A DNA stretch of 9,233 nt. Origin: Lachnospiraceae bacterium UBA3821. GTDB lineage: Bacteria; Bacillota; Clostridia; Lachnospirales; Lachnospiraceae. This document shows positions 1 through 6,935 of the stretch, piece after piece. The notes beneath the pieces were generated by a model that ran no database searches, had not been told where the DNA came from, and saw only the letters and a program-made list of their open reading frames with translations. The position numbers and the translations under genes were made by a program. Each line of letters begins with the position of its first letter. Within the stretch, counting starts at the first letter, position 1. The stretch lies in contig DFDT01000025.1 of the NCBI GenBank assembly GCA_002368865.1, forward strand, positions 1 through 9,233, in the 5' to 3' direction.

Positions 1-73
1 AGCTGAAAATGGGACTCGAACCCACGACCCCTTCATTACGAGTGAAGTGCTCTACCAACTGAGCTATTTCAGC
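1..73 (-). tRNA. tRNA-Thr, anticodon CGT
   Basis: Read on the minus strand this folds as a complete cloverleaf. The acceptor stem GCTGAAA pairs with TTTCAGC, the D arm is GCTC/GAGC, and the anticodon stem CTTCA/TGAAG encloses the loop CTCGTAA. A T arm carries the conserved TTCGAGT loop. The anticodon bases lie at 38-40 and read CGT, so this tRNA decodes the threonine codon ACG. The discriminator base is T at position 1. Whether the 3' CCA is genome-encoded cannot be told, because it would lie just outside the window. A near-consensus promoter lies just upstream (107-135). The gene sits downstream of mscS on the same strand. Confidence 0.97.
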
Positions 74-106
74 ATCTGGCGCGTCGAAACGCAACCAACA
101 TGATAT

Positions 107-135
107 ATTATAAATGGTGTTTTGAATTTTTGCAA
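107..135 (-). promoter_or_regulatory. Sigma-70-type promoter for tRNA-Thr
   Basis: On the minus strand a perfect -10 hexamer TATAAT (107-112) lies 17 bp downstream of a -35-like TTGCAA (130-135). The start of transcription would fall near position 100, giving a leader of about 27 nt before the mature tRNA 5' end at 73. The spacing and hexamers are seen directly; activity is inferred. Confidence 0.75.
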
Positions 136-187
136 TAGAGAATTTGGCTTTTGCGCAAGTTTTTACACAAGTTTTTCGTACAGTCGA

Positions 188-1051
188 TCATTCCGAACGC
201 ATATGCACATCCAGCTGATTGTAAGGGATTTCGATTCCCGCCTCATCCAGCGTATATTTGCACTGTTCCGTGATCCGCCACATTCCTGCCCAGTAGTCCT
301 CGTTCTTCAGCCAAAATCGCACAATCAAGTCAATTCCGGATTCTCCCAACCGGTCCACAAATACGACCATCTCCTTATTTTTCATGACCTTTTCATCATC
401 GTGCAGCATCTGGGTAAGCACTTCTTTGGCCTTCCGGATATCCACACCATAAGATATACTCACAGGCACATCAATCCTCCGGAATTTTCTCGCCGTAACA
501 TTGACAATATTGGTATTGGCAAGGCTGCCGTTGGGCAGGATCACCTCTTTATTGTCAAAAGTCGCCAGCTTGGTATAAAAAATCTGGATCTCTATGACGG
601 TTCCCTCTTTGCCGGAAGTGCCTTCCACAATATAATCTCCCACCTTAAACGGCTTCAGTAGCAGGATCAACACGCCGCCCGCCATATTTGACAGGCTGCC
701 CTGAACCGCCAGACCGATGGCAACGCCTGCACTTCCCAAAAGGGCGACGATACTCGCCGTATCTACCCCAAAGGAAGCCGCAAGCATAAACACAAGCACA
801 ATGTACATTGCCGCTTTAAAAAACGAATTGACAAACTGAGAAACACCTACATCTGCCTTGGCTTTCTCCATGGCCTTCTGGATCACCCGAAGTAAGATCT
901 TTATGATCCTCGTTCCGATCCAAAAACAGATCAATGCAAATAAAACCCTGCCTCCAAGATTCAGCGTTTTTTCCCCAAACCGTTCCAATGACTTTTCCCA
1001 AAAACTCGGCTGAAGGTATGCCGGATCGATATAGTTCGTTGCATTACTCAT
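188..1051 (-). CDS. mscS: Small-conductance mechanosensitive channel, MscS family
   Basis: This 287-residue protein is an inner-membrane channel that opens under membrane tension and releases solutes during hypo-osmotic shock. Its length and layout match E. coli MscS (286 aa): TM1 about residues 34-55, TM2 about 75-95, the pore-lining TM3 about 98-130, then the cytoplasmic beta and alpha/beta vestibule. TM3 carries the family signature GLAVQGSLSN, with Gln117-Gly118 matching the E. coli Q112-G113 hinge. By this alignment the two seal positions are Val110 and Leu114, where E. coli has Leu105 and Leu109. The beta domain has the conserved PFKVGDYI and ILPNG motifs, and the C-terminus ends IPYNQLDVH as in the family. 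A GGAG ribosome site sits 7 nt before the ATG. It is the last gene of the DUF1015-glgB operon, 55 nt after the sulfatase-fold gene. No strong promoter of its own was found. Confidence 0.95.
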   Translation of the reverse strand: MSNATNYIDPAYLQPSFWEKSLERFGEKTLNLGGRVLFALICFWIGTRIIKILLRVIQKAMEKAKADVGVSQFVNSFFKAAMYIVLVFMLAASFGVDTASIVALLGSAGVAIGLAVQGSLSNMAGGVLILLLKPFKVGDYIVEGTSGKEGTVIEIQIFYTKLATFDNKEVILPNGSLANTNIVNVTARKFRRIDVPVSISYGVDIRKAKEVLTQMLHDDEKVMKNKEMVVFVDRLGESGIDLIVRFWLKNEDYWAGMWRITEQCKYTLDEAGIEIPYNQLDVHMRSE

Positions 1052-1106
1052 ATGCTTACTCCATCATTTTTATGAATTTCATTCTACAATACAACTTCTT
1101 AGAGGA

Positions 1107-2762
1107 TCACGGATAATACTCAATCCCGGAAATCTCCAGTGCATCTGTATCCCGTGCATGACCTGTGGTAAAGGTTTCGATCAGAATATCATCATAGGTG
1201 CACAGAAGAAACCGCCTTGATCTCTTATCCCCTTCCGTATAGCGAAAAACTTTGTCAGACGAAACACCGTCTAAAAGATTCTGATACATATCAGGGAAAT
1301 CTATTTGAGAAATCGGTGCATCGCTGTAGTTCATCTCTTCATGATGCTCATCGAGTCCCTTAATAAACAGCATCGGGTGCTGCCTTCCATAATATACATC
1401 TCCGTCTTCCTCATTATAACCATGGTCCGATGTGATAATCAGAATGGTATTGTCGTATACACCAAGCCTTTTCAGTTCATCAATATAAGCGCTGATGATC
1501 GTATTGCTCGCCCCTACATTTTCGTAATAGGATGTCTCCACACCATACTCATAGGTCAGATCCATGTGATACCAAATTGGCAGATGCGCACCCTCCAGGT
1601 GAATGATCTTAAAACATTTTTGATCTATAACATTTTTAGCTACACTTTCATCAAGCAGATCATGATAAAAATAAAGATTACTGTCATAAAACGGTACTTT
1701 CGCATATCCGTCCTTATTTTCACCGGTCTGTGCAAATTCCCACGGAAAGATCTGGCTATAGCGTTTTAATATATAGGGTGCATATTTGAATCCCACAAGC
1801 CGCAGCCAAAGCTTGCAAAAACCTATGTTGGATTTGATCTTTCCATTTTCCGGCGCCACATTGTCATACAAATTCATATCATAATAGCGTGCCGGGATTT
1901 CATCGGTATAGAGATCCAACTTATAGTCTTCGCTCTTAAGTCTTCTTACAAGCGCATTTTTTGTGAAACTCCTACCTGCGAACTCGTCATATTCCTCGCT
2001 GTACTCATACCATTCTCCTGCCAGCATAAAAGGAAGTGCCATCTGCGTATAGGCATAGGAACTCAACACATTGGTGTAGTCAGTAAAATCCGACAGATCT
2101 TTTTTGAACCGGGGATAATCCTCCAGCACTCTTTCCTCCGTATCGCCATCAACAGCATCCATGACCAAAATAACAAAATTCTGTTCTTGGGAATACTCCC
2201 ACAGGTCCTTTAAATTTGTGGATTGGCGAATATGTCTGGAAAACCCGTCATTCTGTATTCCAAGCAACACTGCCGACAACATCAAAAAAGCAATACTCAG
2301 GATTCCAATATAACGCAAGCTCTTGCCAAGTACTCTTTTTTTCTGCAGAATGCAAGCTACTGATATTCCTAAAATCAGAGATACGATCCATAAAATATTA
2401 CTCTCCACAATCTGCCTCTGATACAACGACCAGTCAACATATCCCCCTGAAACCATAGGAAGATCTCTGATCATAAAATTCCCCTGAATATAGAATGCCG
2501 CAAATACTCCCAAAATGCCCCCGCATATAACAGCCCTGATCTGCGGAAATTTTTTAAAAATAGTCAGGATCAAAAAGATCAGAATACCTCCGGCTATGCA
2601 GATCACCGCAAACATACCGAGGCATCTGGGAAGCATCGTATAAAAGTCGAACCAATATTCATTTTTGTCCATGAAATACAGGGAAGACGGTTCAAAAATA
2701 GTCAGCATGAAACATAGTGCCGTCCAGACCCATAATATATTCGCGTTATCATTTCTTTTCAT
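1107..2762 (-). CDS. Membrane protein with LTA-synthase/sulfatase-fold extracellular domain
   Basis: The protein has about 551 aa. The first 170 residues hold five likely membrane helices (about 9-26, 50-70, 75-94, 120-141, 151-171). A catalytic domain of the alkaline phosphatase/sulfatase superfamily follows and probably faces outside. Key residues are visible: Asp203 after a hydrophobic strand (VILVMDAVD), Thr240 in SYAYTQMALPFMLAG as candidate nucleophile, His394 (LEGAHLP), Asp447-His448 (SDHGY) and His463 (GRQHP). Numbering counts the GTG codon at 2763-2765 as residue 1. These match the metal and nucleophile sites of LtaS-like glycerol-phosphate transferases. The N-terminal stretch with DKNEYWFDF recalls enzymes in surface-polysaccharide loci. 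A likely role is adding or removing glycerol phosphate or a similar group on a cell-wall glycan; the substrate is unknown. The start is uncertain: GTG and ATG are adjacent and both lie inside the end of glgB. The ribosome site is weak, so translational coupling to glgB is likely. A true sulfatase is less likely, since no C/S-x-P-x-R motif is seen. Confidence 0.85.
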   Translation of the reverse strand: MKRNDNANILWVWTALCFMLTIFEPSSLYFMDKNEYWFDFYTMLPRCLGMFAVICIAGGILIFLILTIFKKFPQIRAVICGGILGVFAAFYIQGNFMIRDLPMVSGGYVDWSLYQRQIVESNILWIVSLILGISVACILQKKRVLGKSLRYIGILSIAFLMLSAVLLGIQNDGFSRHIRQSTNLKDLWEYSQEQNFVILVMDAVDGDTEERVLEDYPRFKKDLSDFTDYTNVLSSYAYTQMALPFMLAGEWYEYSEEYDEFAGRSFTKNALVRRLKSEDYKLDLYTDEIPARYYDMNLYDNVAPENGKIKSNIGFCKLWLRLVGFKYAPYILKRYSQIFPWEFAQTGENKDGYAKVPFYDSNLYFYHDLLDESVAKNVIDQKCFKIIHLEGAHLPIWYHMDLTYEYGVETSYYENVGASNTIISAYIDELKRLGVYDNTILIITSDHGYNEEDGDVYYGRQHPMLFIKGLDEHHEEMNYSDAPISQIDFPDMYQNLLDGVSSDKVFRYTEGDKRSRRFLLCTYDDILIETFTTGHARDTDALEISGIEYYP

Positions 2763-5094
2763 CACTTTTTACTGCTGCGCTCTTAGAGGATTTCGCCTTT
2801 GTTTTCTTTAACGGCGTATTCTTGCGGATTCTCTCCTCGATCACTTTTACCAGCTCTTCCTCCGTATAAGGATCAAACCGCAAAATACTCAAAGACTGCG
2901 GCGCCAGCTTCACGGTGATGGATTGTCTTCTGTCATCCCACTCCGTATCGGTAGCTGCTTTGGTACGGCTGTTCAGCACACCGCTTCCGCCGTACTTCTT
3001 GTCATCCGTATTAAAGATCTCCTTATACTTGCCTTCATACGGAACACCCGTGGTGATATCCTGCTCCACACCGGAGAAGTTGGCCACAACGATCAACATG
3101 TCCTCCGGATCATCCGTCTTGCGCACATAAGACAGATAACACTCATTGGCGGAAATATTATTGATCCACTGGAATCCGTCCGCACTGTCATCCATCTTAT
3201 ATAAAGCAGGCAATGTGCGATAAAGATGGTTCAGATCTCTGACAAGATCAGCCACTCCCGCATGTTCGGGATACTGCAGCAGATCCCACTGCGTTGTACG
3301 CTTCTCATTCCACTCGTCAAACTCACCGATATCCTGCCCCATAAAGAGCATCTTCTTGCCCGGATGCGTCATCATATAGGCATAGGTCAGACGCAATGCC
3401 GCAAATTTCTGCTCCCGCTCTCCGGGCATCTTGCCGATCATGGAAGACTTTCCGTGTACCACCTCGTCATGAGAAAAGGTCAGTACAAACTTCTCACTGT
3501 AGGCGTAGATCATGCTGAAGGTCAGCTCTCCATGATGATGGCTTCTGAAGTAGGGATCATACTTGATATAATCCAGATAATCATTCATAAAGCCCATATT
3601 CCACTTCAGATCAAAGCCCAGTCCGTCGTCCTCCAGATCTCCCGTCACCTTCGGGAATGCAGTGCTCTCCTCCGCGATCGTCAATACCCCCGGATTCCGC
3701 TTCTTCATCACGGAATTCAAATGTTTGATCATCTCAATGGCTTCCAGATTCTCCTTGCCGCCATACATATTGGGAATCCATTCGCCGTCTTTTCTGCCAT
3801 AGTCCAGATACAGCATACTTGCAACCGCATCCATACGGATTCCATCCGCATGGTATTTTTCCACCCAGAACAGCGCGTTTGCGATCAGGTAATTGCTTAC
3901 CTCAGGACGTCCGTAATTATAGATCAGCGTACCCCAATCAGGATGCACACCCTTTCTGGGATCCATATGCTCATAGAGGCATGTCCCGTCAAAATATCCC
4001 AATCCCTGTCCGTCCTTCGGGAAATGAGCCGGTACCCAGTCCAGGATCACACCGATCCCCGCCTTGTGCAGTTCATTCACAAAATACATGAAATCCTGCG
4101 GCGTTCCATAGCGTGAAGTAGGCGCATAATACCCAATCACCTGATATCCCCAGGATTCATCATAAGGATGCTCCATCACAGGCATCAGTTCCACATGGGT
4201 ATAATTCATCTTTTTCACATATTTGATCACTTCAGGCGCAATCTCGCGATAATTGGCAAAGGTTTCGTTCTCCCCCGGCTTTACAAAAGAACCCAGATAC
4301 AACTCAAAAATGCTGATCGGTGCATTCCCGGTCTGAAAACTTTCCCGCTTGGAAATAAAAGCTGCATCCTCCCATTTGAAGCCGCTAAGGTCCGTTACAA
4401 CGGAAGCCGTATCCGGGCGAAGCTGTGCCGCATTTCCATAGGGATCCGCCTTCAGATAGGTGGTATCGCCCTTTAATTTCAGTTCAAATTTGTAATTTTC
4501 ACCCACCTTGATCCCGGGTACAAACAACTCAAAAATACCCGAATCCTCCAATCTGCGCATTTGATGCGCTCTGCCATCCCAGCCGTTAAAATCTCCCACT
4601 ACGCTGATCCGCATGGCAGAAGGCGCCCAGACGGCAAACAGAACGCCATCTTCGCCATCCAGCTTCATGGGATGCGCGCCCAGCTTTTCATAGACGGTAT
4701 AATGAATTCCGTTGCGGAATTTCTCCATGTCATCCTCGCCGATCACCGGTGCAAAACGATACGGGTCTCCAAACTCCTTTTCGCTGCCGTCTTCATATTC
4801 CACCAGATAGCTGTAAACCGGTAATTTTTTGGCCGGGATCAAAGCCGCAAAATAGCCGTCTTCATCGGCCATTTCCATGGCATAATCCTTCTTCCAGAAT
4901 CCTTCCTGCGTAGCCCCGGTTCCTTCCCCTTTCCAGATGATCGACACATATTTTGCCTCCGGAAAATACGCCTGCAAAAGGACCTGGCTGCCGGACTTAT
5001 GCGGTCCCAAAAGCGCATGGGGATTGTCGCTCTCCGCATAGATAATTTCCTCGATCATAGGCCAGTTCATCAGCTTGTACAATTTCTTTGTCAT
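2749..5094 (-). CDS. glgB: 1,4-alpha-glucan (glycogen) branching enzyme, GH13
   Basis: GlgB cuts alpha-1,4 glucan chains and re-attaches them as alpha-1,6 branches during glycogen synthesis in the cytoplasm. The 781-residue protein has an N-terminal N1 domain (about 22-115), a CBM48 domain (about 128-235), a GH13 barrel (about 262-640) and a C-terminal beta domain. Diagnostic motifs include MEHPYDESWGYQ (307-318), DWVPAHF with Asp352, DGIRMDAV with Arg420 and nucleophile Asp422, AEES with acid/base Glu475, and SHDEVVHGKSS with His542 and transition-state Asp543. All catalytic residues are present. It is longer than E. coli GlgB (728 aa), partly because of a Lys/Ser-rich tail at about 763-781. 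The ribosome site AGAGGG lies 7 nt before the ATG. The gene begins 31 nt after the DUF1015 stop and overlaps the next gene by 14-17 nt. No other glycogen genes (glgA, glgC, glgP) are in the window. Confidence 0.98.
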   Translation of the reverse strand: MTKKLYKLMNWPMIEEIIYAESDNPHALLGPHKSGSQVLLQAYFPEAKYVSIIWKGEGTGATQEGFWKKDYAMEMADEDGYFAALIPAKKLPVYSYLVEYEDGSEKEFGDPYRFAPVIGEDDMEKFRNGIHYTVYEKLGAHPMKLDGEDGVLFAVWAPSAMRISVVGDFNGWDGRAHQMRRLEDSGIFELFVPGIKVGENYKFELKLKGDTTYLKADPYGNAAQLRPDTASVVTDLSGFKWEDAAFISKRESFQTGNAPISIFELYLGSFVKPGENETFANYREIAPEVIKYVKKMNYTHVELMPVMEHPYDESWGYQVIGYYAPTSRYGTPQDFMYFVNELHKAGIGVILDWVPAHFPKDGQGLGYFDGTCLYEHMDPRKGVHPDWGTLIYNYGRPEVSNYLIANALFWVEKYHADGIRMDAVASMLYLDYGRKDGEWIPNMYGGKENLEAIEMIKHLNSVMKKRNPGVLTIAEESTAFPKVTGDLEDDGLGFDLKWNMGFMNDYLDYIKYDPYFRSHHHGELTFSMIYAYSEKFVLTFSHDEVVHGKSSMIGKMPGEREQKFAALRLTYAYMMTHPGKKMLFMGQDIGEFDEWNEKRTTQWDLLQYPEHAGVADLVRDLNHLYRTLPALYKMDDSADGFQWINNISANECYLSYVRKTDDPEDMLIVVANFSGVEQDITTGVPYEGKYKEIFNTDDKKYGGSGVLNSRTKAATDTEWDDRRQSITVKLAPQSLSILRFDPYTEEELVKVIEERIRKNTPLKKTKAKSSKSAAVKSDEKK

Positions 5095-5125
5095 GGTTCA
5101 TCCCTCTCTATCCACTCTTTATTGA

Positions 5126-6394
5126 TTATAATTCATGCAAAAACAATCCGCTTCGAAGCTTCGGTTCAAACCAGGTTGACTTCGGCGGCATCAGTCTCTG
5201 GGCATCCGCCACTGCAAACAACTCTCCGATGGAGGTCGGATACATGGAAAATGCCACCTGCATCTCGGGCTGCCCTCCGGGTTCCTTCGGCGAGCATCTG
5301 CGCTCCAGCTCTTTCAGACCTCTGATCCCGCCCACAAAATCGATCCGCTTGTCTGTCTTGGGATCACCGATTCCCAGGACCGGTCCCAATAAATGATCCT
5401 GCAAAATAGAAACATCCAATCCGGCAACCGCATCCTCACTGCAAATCTCAGGCTTTGCCTGCAGTCGGTACCAGCTTCCGCCCAGGTACATACCGAATTC
5501 GCCCTTTTTCACGGGCGCATAGCCTTTGCCCTTGCGCTCTGCAGACTGCTTTTCAACCGTAAATTTCTCCTGTATTTTCTCCAGGAATGCTTCTGTTGAA
5601 AGCCCGTTCAGATCCTTTACCACTCTGTTATAATCCAGTATCTTCAACTCTTCATCCGGGAACAGCACGGACAGGAAATAATTAAATTCCTCCGTCCCAT
5701 CATAATCCGGATGTTCTGCCCGGCGCTTTAAACCAACCTTCACCGCAGATGCGCAGCGATGATGTCCGTCCGCAATATAAATCTCCGAGATCTGTGCAAA
5801 GGTTTCCCGGATTGTCTTGATATCCTCCCCGGAATCCACCAGCCATACTCTGTGACCGATACCGTCTTCCGAAATAAAATCGTACAATGCGGTTTCTTTT
5901 TTGATCTTCTCTGTCACTTCCCGCAAAGTGGGATTTGCCCGATAAGCCAAAAAGATCGGCCCCGTCTGCATATTGCAGATATCCACGTGGTTGATGCGAT
6001 CCTGCTCCTTATCCGCTCTGGTATTTTCGTGCTTTTTGATCCGATTTTCCAGGTAGTCGTCTATGGACGCACACGCCACAATCCCGGTCTGGCTTCTTCC
6101 GTCCATCGTCTGCTCATAGAGGTAATAGCAGGGCTGCTCCTCCTGCACGAATCTTCCCTCGGCGATCTGCTCCTGCAGCATATCATGTGCCTTCGCATAA
6201 ACCTTGGGCGCATAGGTATCCACCTCGGGACCGAACTGTGTCTCCGCCCTGTCTATCGCCAGGAAGGAATAAGGATTCTCCGCTACAACCGCAGCGGCTT
6301 CCTGTCTGTTATACACATCATAAGGCAGCGCAGCAATTTTTCCCTCCAATCCCTTTGCCGGTCTGAAGGCACGAAATGGTCTGATAATTGCCAT
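5126..6394 (-). CDS. DUF1015 family protein, possible serine/phosphoserine enzyme
   Basis: This 422-residue soluble protein belongs to the DUF1015 family. It has the usual opening IRPFRAFRP, the early LPYDVYNRQEA segment, the KHENTRADKEQDR motif (121-133), the hallmark ADGHHR motif (208-213) and the family-typical ending MPPKSTWFEPKLRSGLF. No membrane segment or signal peptide is seen. The biochemical function is not established to my knowledge. The DGHHR motif resembles the DGHxR motif of ParB/sulfiredoxin-fold proteins, which include archaeal free-serine kinase SerK. serC and serA lie nearby on the same strand, so a role in serine or phosphoserine metabolism is a reasonable inference but unproven. 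The start is supported by AAAGGA 7 nt before the ATG and by family length. It is the first gene of the operon with glgB, under the promoter at 6450-6478. Confidence 0.9.
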   Translation of the reverse strand: MAIIRPFRAFRPAKGLEGKIAALPYDVYNRQEAAAVVAENPYSFLAIDRAETQFGPEVDTYAPKVYAKAHDMLQEQIAEGRFVQEEQPCYYLYEQTMDGRSQTGIVACASIDDYLENRIKKHENTRADKEQDRINHVDICNMQTGPIFLAYRANPTLREVTEKIKKETALYDFISEDGIGHRVWLVDSGEDIKTIRETFAQISEIYIADGHHRCASAVKVGLKRRAEHPDYDGTEEFNYFLSVLFPDEELKILDYNRVVKDLNGLSTEAFLEKIQEKFTVEKQSAERKGKGYAPVKKGEFGMYLGGSWYRLQAKPEICSEDAVAGLDVSILQDHLLGPVLGIGDPKTDKRIDFVGGIRGLKELERRCSPKEPGGQPEMQVAFSMYPTSIGELFAVADAQRLMPPKSTWFEPKLRSGLFLHEL

Positions 6395-6449
6395 ATTATT
6401 GTCCTTTCTGTTATATAATTATATTAAATTCAAAAAATTTCCTTTTTAT

Positions 6450-6478
6450 ATTCTACCAAAAAAAACTATACATAACAA
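6450..6478 (-). promoter_or_regulatory. Promoter of the DUF1015-glgB operon
   Basis: On the minus strand TTGTTA (6473-6478) and TAGAAT (6450-6455) are separated by 17 bp, a good sigma-A-type match. Transcription would start near 6443, giving a leader of about 49 nt before the DUF1015 ATG. The element interleaves with a plus-strand promoter candidate (6467-6495), so the two -35 boxes share the same short segment. A second AT-rich stretch (TATAAT-like, around 6415-6425) is closer to the gene but lacks a good -35. Prediction only. Confidence 0.5.
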
Positions 6479-6495
6479 GCGTCCGGTGGTAAAAT
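6467..6495 (+). promoter_or_regulatory. Promoter candidate for the 93-aa plus-strand gene
   Basis: TATACA (6467-6472) and TAAAAT (6490-6495) are 17 bp apart, and a TG lies just upstream of the -10, giving an extended-type element. Transcription would begin near 6502, about 50 nt before the preferred start codon at 6552. This also argues against a longer reading of the gene beginning at 6399. The element overlaps the divergent promoter of the DUF1015 operon. Confidence 0.45.
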
Positions 6496-6551
6496 ATCTA
6501 AAAGAATTTGATCTGGGACAAAAAGTGATGAGAAGTGAGGTAGAAAGAAAA

Positions 6552-6833
6552 ATGACAGACGAAAACAGAGCGATCTTAAAGCGGATCAACGATTACAGCG
6601 AGAAAGTTTTATTTGATATTGACCCCCAAAAAGTTCCGGTTTCCCAACAGCTTGAGAAGCTTCGCCCGATCTTTGAGGAAATTGCCGCAGAAAAAAACAT
6701 GTCTTTACAGGATGTCTTTATCTTATACATGGATATTCAAAGTGAGGCAACCTGTGCTTCCGAGGCAAAACTGCAGGAGGATTTAAAAGATATCAACAAC
6801 GGCAATGACGATATGCCGCTCTTATATCACTGA
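6552..6833 (+). CDS. Small acidic helical protein of unknown function
   Basis: I do not recognise this 93-residue protein (begins MTDENRAILKRIND, ends DDMPLLYH). It is rich in charged residues and looks mostly helical and soluble, with no signal peptide, membrane helix or known motif. Its segments include a probable helix at about 1-18, a Pro-containing linker (DIDPQKVPVSQQ), a helix around 31-45, MSLQDVFILYMD, and an acidic tail. The open frame extends up to 6399, but that part is very AT-rich and contains the promoters. ATG 6552 is preferred, with a GAGG 11 nt upstream. ATG 6528 is an alternative and would add eight residues. It is the only plus-strand gene here: divergent from the DUF1015 operon and convergent with the aquaporin, ending at the shared terminator. 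It has coding character (no shadowing gene on the other strand), but its function is unknown. Confidence 0.75.
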   Translation: MTDENRAILKRINDYSEKVLFDIDPQKVPVSQQLEKLRPIFEEIAAEKNMSLQDVFILYMDIQSEATCASEAKLQEDLKDINNGNDDMPLLYH

Positions 6834-6873
6834 CAGACCGACGCGCCAGGACAAACAACTAAAAAGCAACTAA

Positions 6874-6920
6874 AAAAGGGCTGTCGACCGGCAGATAATA
6901 TCCGGTGCGACAGCCCTTTT
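6874..6920. terminator. Bidirectional intrinsic terminator
   Basis: GGGCTGTCG (6878-6886) pairs perfectly with CGACAGCCC (6908-6916). An inner 5-bp stem ACCGG/CCGGT continues after a single bulged G at 6907, closing a 10-nt loop. The stem is flanked by AAAAAA on the left (6872-6877) and TTTT on the right (6917-6920). On the minus strand it ends the aquaporin transcript with a run of six U, followed shortly by a second U-run (6861-6865). On the plus strand it ends the 93-aa gene with a shorter U-tract, so it is probably stronger for the minus strand. Confidence 0.92.
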
Positions 6921-6935
6921 ACTCATTTACTTTTT

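Noticed and set aside
1052..1106. Separate promoter for mscS
   Set aside because: Only weak hexamers (TTGTAT and TAAAAA with 16-bp spacing) are visible in the 55-nt gap. This is not enough to call.
3226..4116. Plus-strand open frame (296 codons) antisense to glgB
   Set aside because: It lies wholly inside the catalytic region of glgB, shows no domain, and other antisense frames overlap it. Treated as a shadow.
2762..5094. Maltogenic or trehalose-forming GH13 enzyme instead of GlgB
   Set aside because: The MEHPYDESWGYQ, AEES and SHDEVVHGKSS motifs and the N1-CBM48 layout are specific to branching enzymes.
6399..6551. Upstream extension of the 93-aa gene to a 144-aa reading
   Set aside because: The extension is AT-rich, covers the ribosome site and promoter of the divergent DUF1015 gene, and lies upstream of the predicted plus-strand transcription start.
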